Shown here: positions 5,270 to 7,062 of the stretch, one piece after another
Layout of the letters: each line of letters begins with the position of its first letter
Numbering within the stretch: position 1 is the first letter of the stretch
NCBI GenBank assembly: GCA_031277445.1
Contig: JAITMH010000115.1
Span: 1-7,062 of the forward strand
DNA from: Burkholderiales bacterium
GTDB taxonomy: Bacteria; Pseudomonadota; Gammaproteobacteria; Burkholderiales; Casimicrobiaceae
Length of the DNA stretch: 7,062 bases
Direction of reading: 5' to 3'
The notes under the pieces: generated by a model
Told to the model about the DNA's origin: nothing
Seen by the model: only the letters and a program-made list of their open reading frames with translations
Database searches by the model: none
Made by a program: the position numbers and the translations under genes

Positions 5270-6368
5270 ACTCAAAGTCGATCCGGCCAACTTCCGTCGT
5301 CACAAAACGCACGCGCCGCGTGACGCCACACAGCAGTTGATAGGGAATCGAACCGGACCAGCGCGCCACTTCTTCAACCGGCAAATCGTCGCCCCACAGC
5401 AGCACCGGACTGCCGACACGCGCTTCGGGAATATCGGTGATGTCAACGGTAATCATGTCCATCGACACCCGTCCGGCGAGCGTTGCCTGTTTTCCCGCGA
5501 CGCGCACCGGCGTACCGTTGCGCGCCGTCACCGGATAACCGTCCGCATAGCCGCAAGCCACAACGCCGATACGCGTGGGATGCGTCGTCCGAAAAACATC
5601 GCTGTATCCGACGTATTGACCGGCGGCCACGTCCTGCACGGCAATCAATTCCGAACGCAGCGACATCACGGGACGCAGATCCAGCGAATCTGCCGTTTGA
5701 TCCGGTAGCGGCGACACACCGTAAAGCATCAAGCCCGGGCGCACGATATCGCCGCCGACATCACCGAAACGCAACACGCCCGCCGAATTGGCAATCGACC
5801 GCGGATACGGCAGCCCACGACACGCTTCCTTGAAAATCGCCAGCGGCGCTTCTGCGCCCGCACGGGTTTCCGCCTGTCCCAGATGCGTCATCAAACGCAG
5901 CGCCGCAACCGCCGGAGAAGCGTTCAAGCGCTCGCACAATCCGGCAACGTCGTCAGGCTTCACGCCCAAGCGGTTCATTCCGGTATTGACCTTCAGAAAA
6001 ACTTCCAGAGAGCGCTTCAACTTGGTTCGTTCAAGAATCGCCACCTGCTCAGGATGGTGCACCACCGCCGCGATTCGATGGTGGGAGATTTCGCGCAACT
6101 CCTCTTCGGAGAAAAAACCTTCAAGGAGCAACAGACGCCGCGTGTAATGTTGTCTTCGTAATGCAATAGCGGCGTCCAGTTCCATCAGCGCCAGCCCTTC
6201 CGCTTCGCTAAGCGCCGGGAACGTCCGAAACAGCCCATGCCCATAGGCATCCGCTTTGACGACGGCCATGATTTGCGCACCCTGAGCGCACTGACGAACA
6301 CAATCAAGGTTGTGGCGCAATGCGGCCAAGTTAATCTGTGCAACAAGTTGGCGCGAGAATGAGGGCAT
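5265..6368 (-). CDS. alr: Alanine racemase (PLP-dependent)
   Basis: A complete 367-residue fold-type III PLP enzyme that converts L- to D-alanine in the cytoplasm for peptidoglycan synthesis. AVVKADAYGHG (35-45) holds the PLP Schiff-base Lys38. VNTGMNRLGV (127-136), MTHLGQAE (160-167), SIANSAGVLR (191-200) and DIVRPGLMLYG (207-217) are typical. VGYSDVFR contains Tyr255, the second catalytic base, and ACGYADGYP and GRVSMDM (299-305) complete the set. Both catalytic residues are present, so the enzyme should be active. I chose ATG 6368, which has GGAGAAG five bases upstream and gives MPSFSRQLVAQINLAAL, the usual length; the frame is open to 6455. A possible -10, CATAAT on the minus strand (6412-6417), lies 44 bases upstream but lacks a good -35. 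The stop codon lies in the terminal repeat of the neighbouring miniature element. Confidence 0.95.
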   Translation of the reverse strand: MPSFSRQLVAQINLAALRHNLDCVRQCAQGAQIMAVVKADAYGHGLFRTFPALSEAEGLALMELDAAIALRRQHYTRRLLLLEGFFSEEELREISHHRIAAVVHHPEQVAILERTKLKRSLEVFLKVNTGMNRLGVKPDDVAGLCERLNASPAVAALRLMTHLGQAETRAGAEAPLAIFKEACRGLPYPRSIANSAGVLRFGDVGGDIVRPGLMLYGVSPLPDQTADSLDLRPVMSLRSELIAVQDVAAGQYVGYSDVFRTTHPTRIGVVACGYADGYPVTARNGTPVRVAGKQATLAGRVSMDMITVDITDIPEARVGSPVLLWGDDLPVEEVARWSGSIPYQLLCGVTRRVRFVTTEVGRIDFEL

Positions 6369-6552
6369 AGTCACTTCTCCGGCAAAACCGAGAGGATTTT
6401 TCGCTTTCCCGATTATGCCACACCTGAAACCTCTCTCCCTTGCTTCCTTGGGCATCTCCCATGATGAAATGATCCCGACGCATTTTTGAGACGGATAACC
6501 TCAGAGGGTGGGGTGGGGACGGGATAGCAAGAATGGGTTTTCAGCCCCCCCC

Positions 6553-6584
6553 AAAAAAAGAAAGCCCACCAGGAGGAGGTGGGC
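6553..6584 (-). terminator. Intrinsic terminator facing left (toward alr)
   Basis: On the minus strand GCCCACC (6578-6584), loop TCCTCCT, GGTGGGC (6564-6570) is followed directly by TTTCTTTTTTT (6553-6563). This is a canonical GC-rich stem with a U-tract. It would stop transcripts entering from the right before alr, so alr needs its own promoter downstream of it. On the plus strand a T6 run (6594-6599) follows ten bases after the stem, which is less canonical. Confidence 0.8.
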
Positions 6585-6762
6585 CAAAGGGGGTTTTTTC
6601 CATAGAGAGAGAAACTTCCATTCCTGTCTCAGGATGACGTTTGGCGTCTGCGCAACATTTTGTTCATGCTATGCTGACACCACCGCTGTGGCGCAGTCAA
6701 CCGCACCCAAGCAAAAATTCGTCCACCAAGTGGTAACTAATACTGGATGCAGGAATCGTGCC

Positions 6763-6795
6763 AAAAGCAATTTAGTTAAAATTGCTTTTTGTTTT
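6763..6795. terminator. Hairpin with U-tract, possible bidirectional terminator
   Basis: AAAAGCAATTT (6763-6773) and AAATTGCTTTT (6779-6789) form a perfect 11-bp stem with loop AGTTA. On the plus strand the stem runs into TTTTTGTTTT; on the minus strand it ends in TTTT. The stem is AT-rich, so strength is uncertain. No gene ending here is visible on either strand. Confidence 0.5.
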
Positions 6796-6823
6796 CAAAG
6801 GGTTAGAAATCCGTCAGGCTGGT

Positions 6824-6850
6824 TTTTTCTTGAGAAGAAAAATTTTCTTC
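6824..6850. repeat. Two overlapping, mutually exclusive hairpins
   Basis: TTTTTCTT (6824-6831) pairs with AAGAAAAA (6835-6842) around GAG. GAAGAAAA (6834-6841) pairs with TTTTCTTC (6843-6850) around a single A. Because both use the central purine segment, only one can form at a time. No known regulatory element is recognised. Confidence 0.45.
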
Positions 6851-6858
6851 ATCTGTTT

Positions 6859-6943
6859 TGTCTCCAAAAAGAGACAGATTTGGCGACATAACCCGTAGCC
6901 GCATGATTTTAAATAATTTTTCCTGTCTCCAATTCAAGACAGA
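6859..6943. repeat. Pair of 20-base dyad repeats, 65 bases apart
   Basis: The units at 6859-6878 and 6924-6943 share TGTCTCCAA and AGACAGA at their ends and agree at 16 of 20 positions. Each is a dyad: TGTCTC/GAGACA in the first, CTGTCT/AGACAG in the second. They could be operator sites or RNA hairpins. No third copy is found at the next 65-base interval. Confidence 0.45.
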
Positions 6944-7062
6944 ACAAGAAGTGAAAGCATCGAAAAACAGGTTTTTTTCATACAAATTTGATGATAAAAG
7001 ACGGTTAGCCTTTGATTTAAAAGAAAATAAACTTCGCTCGCCCAAGTGTTGCTTTAGCGAAA

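Larger units (their letters stand above)
6369..7062. other. Gene-free region with terminators and hairpins
   Basis: The roughly 690 bases to the right of alr hold no reading frame that I can support. Frames of up to 127 codons exist, but they cross a terminator, lack ribosome sites and give low-complexity peptides with no recognisable motif. The first part contains the alr leader and a GC-rich stretch with C8 (6545-6552) and A7 (6553-6559) runs. From about 6760 onward the DNA becomes clearly AT-rich, with many T-tracts and hairpins listed separately. No tRNA, rRNA or CRISPR array is seen. Confidence 0.6.

Noticed and set aside
6369..6455. N-terminal extension of Alr by 29 residues
   Set aside because: The extension lacks a ribosome site and family similarity, whereas ATG 6368 has GGAGAAG at good spacing and gives the usual length.
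6508..6891. A 127-codon plus-strand frame in the tail
   Set aside because: It runs through two hairpin terminators and homopolymer tracts, starts at a GTG without a ribosome site, and its peptide has no recognisable domain.
6859..6943. CRISPR array
   Set aside because: Only two 20-base units with 16/20 identity and one 45-base gap; no third unit at the next interval and no cas genes in view.
6803..7045. An 80-codon minus-strand frame in the AT-rich tail
   Set aside because: It lacks a recognisable motif and spans the dyad repeats and palindromes; AT-rich low-complexity DNA explains it.
6640..7062. Retron or type III toxin-antitoxin RNA
   Set aside because: Hairpins are present, but there is no reverse transcriptase, no ToxN-like gene and no tandem array of about 35-base repeats.

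Overview
The window looks like a chromosomal segment of a Gram-negative proteobacterium, most likely a betaproteobacterium. This rests on the protein families and their arrangement: a class III CobB sirtuin, a beta/gamma-type IlvE, LPS heptose genes (waaF, hldD), hldD followed by a small ComEA-type protein, and a biosynthetic alanine racemase. The core genes are moderately GC-rich. The hicAB pair and the right-hand end (about 6600-7062) are visibly richer in A+T. The genus cannot be named from the sequence alone.

Layout from left to right. Positions 1-507 (minus) hold the N-terminal 169 codons of cobB, cut by the window edge. Divergent from it, 582-1186 (plus) is a hicA-hicB toxin-antitoxin operon with a 4-base overlap and its own promoter. 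Then come ilvE (1252-2181, plus), a branched-chain aminotransferase, and waaF (2234-3307, plus), heptosyltransferase II of the LPS inner core. The convergent gap 3308-3610 is a mosaic of small repeats: two opposed heptamer arrays, three palindromes related to or resembling REP elements, and a terminator-like hairpin. On the minus strand follow comEA (3611-3943), a strong terminator (4025-4063), hldD (4143-5138), a 79-bp Correia-like miniature inverted-repeat element (5191-5269) and alr (5265-6368). From 6369 to 7062 I see no convincing gene. That stretch holds an intrinsic terminator facing left, a second hairpin terminator and several smaller hairpins or dyads in AT-rich DNA.

Functionally, HldD makes ADP-L-glycero-D-manno-heptose, the donor that WaaF uses for the second inner-core heptose. 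Alr supplies D-alanine for peptidoglycan, so much of the window serves the cell envelope. IlvE does the final transamination in Leu/Ile/Val synthesis. CobB removes acyl groups from lysines. HicAB is an accessory module lying between cobB and ilvE. I found no obvious new multi-gene defence or mobile system. The least-explained material is the repeat mosaic between waaF and comEA, the Correia-like element that supplies the alr stop codon, and the hairpin-rich tail.
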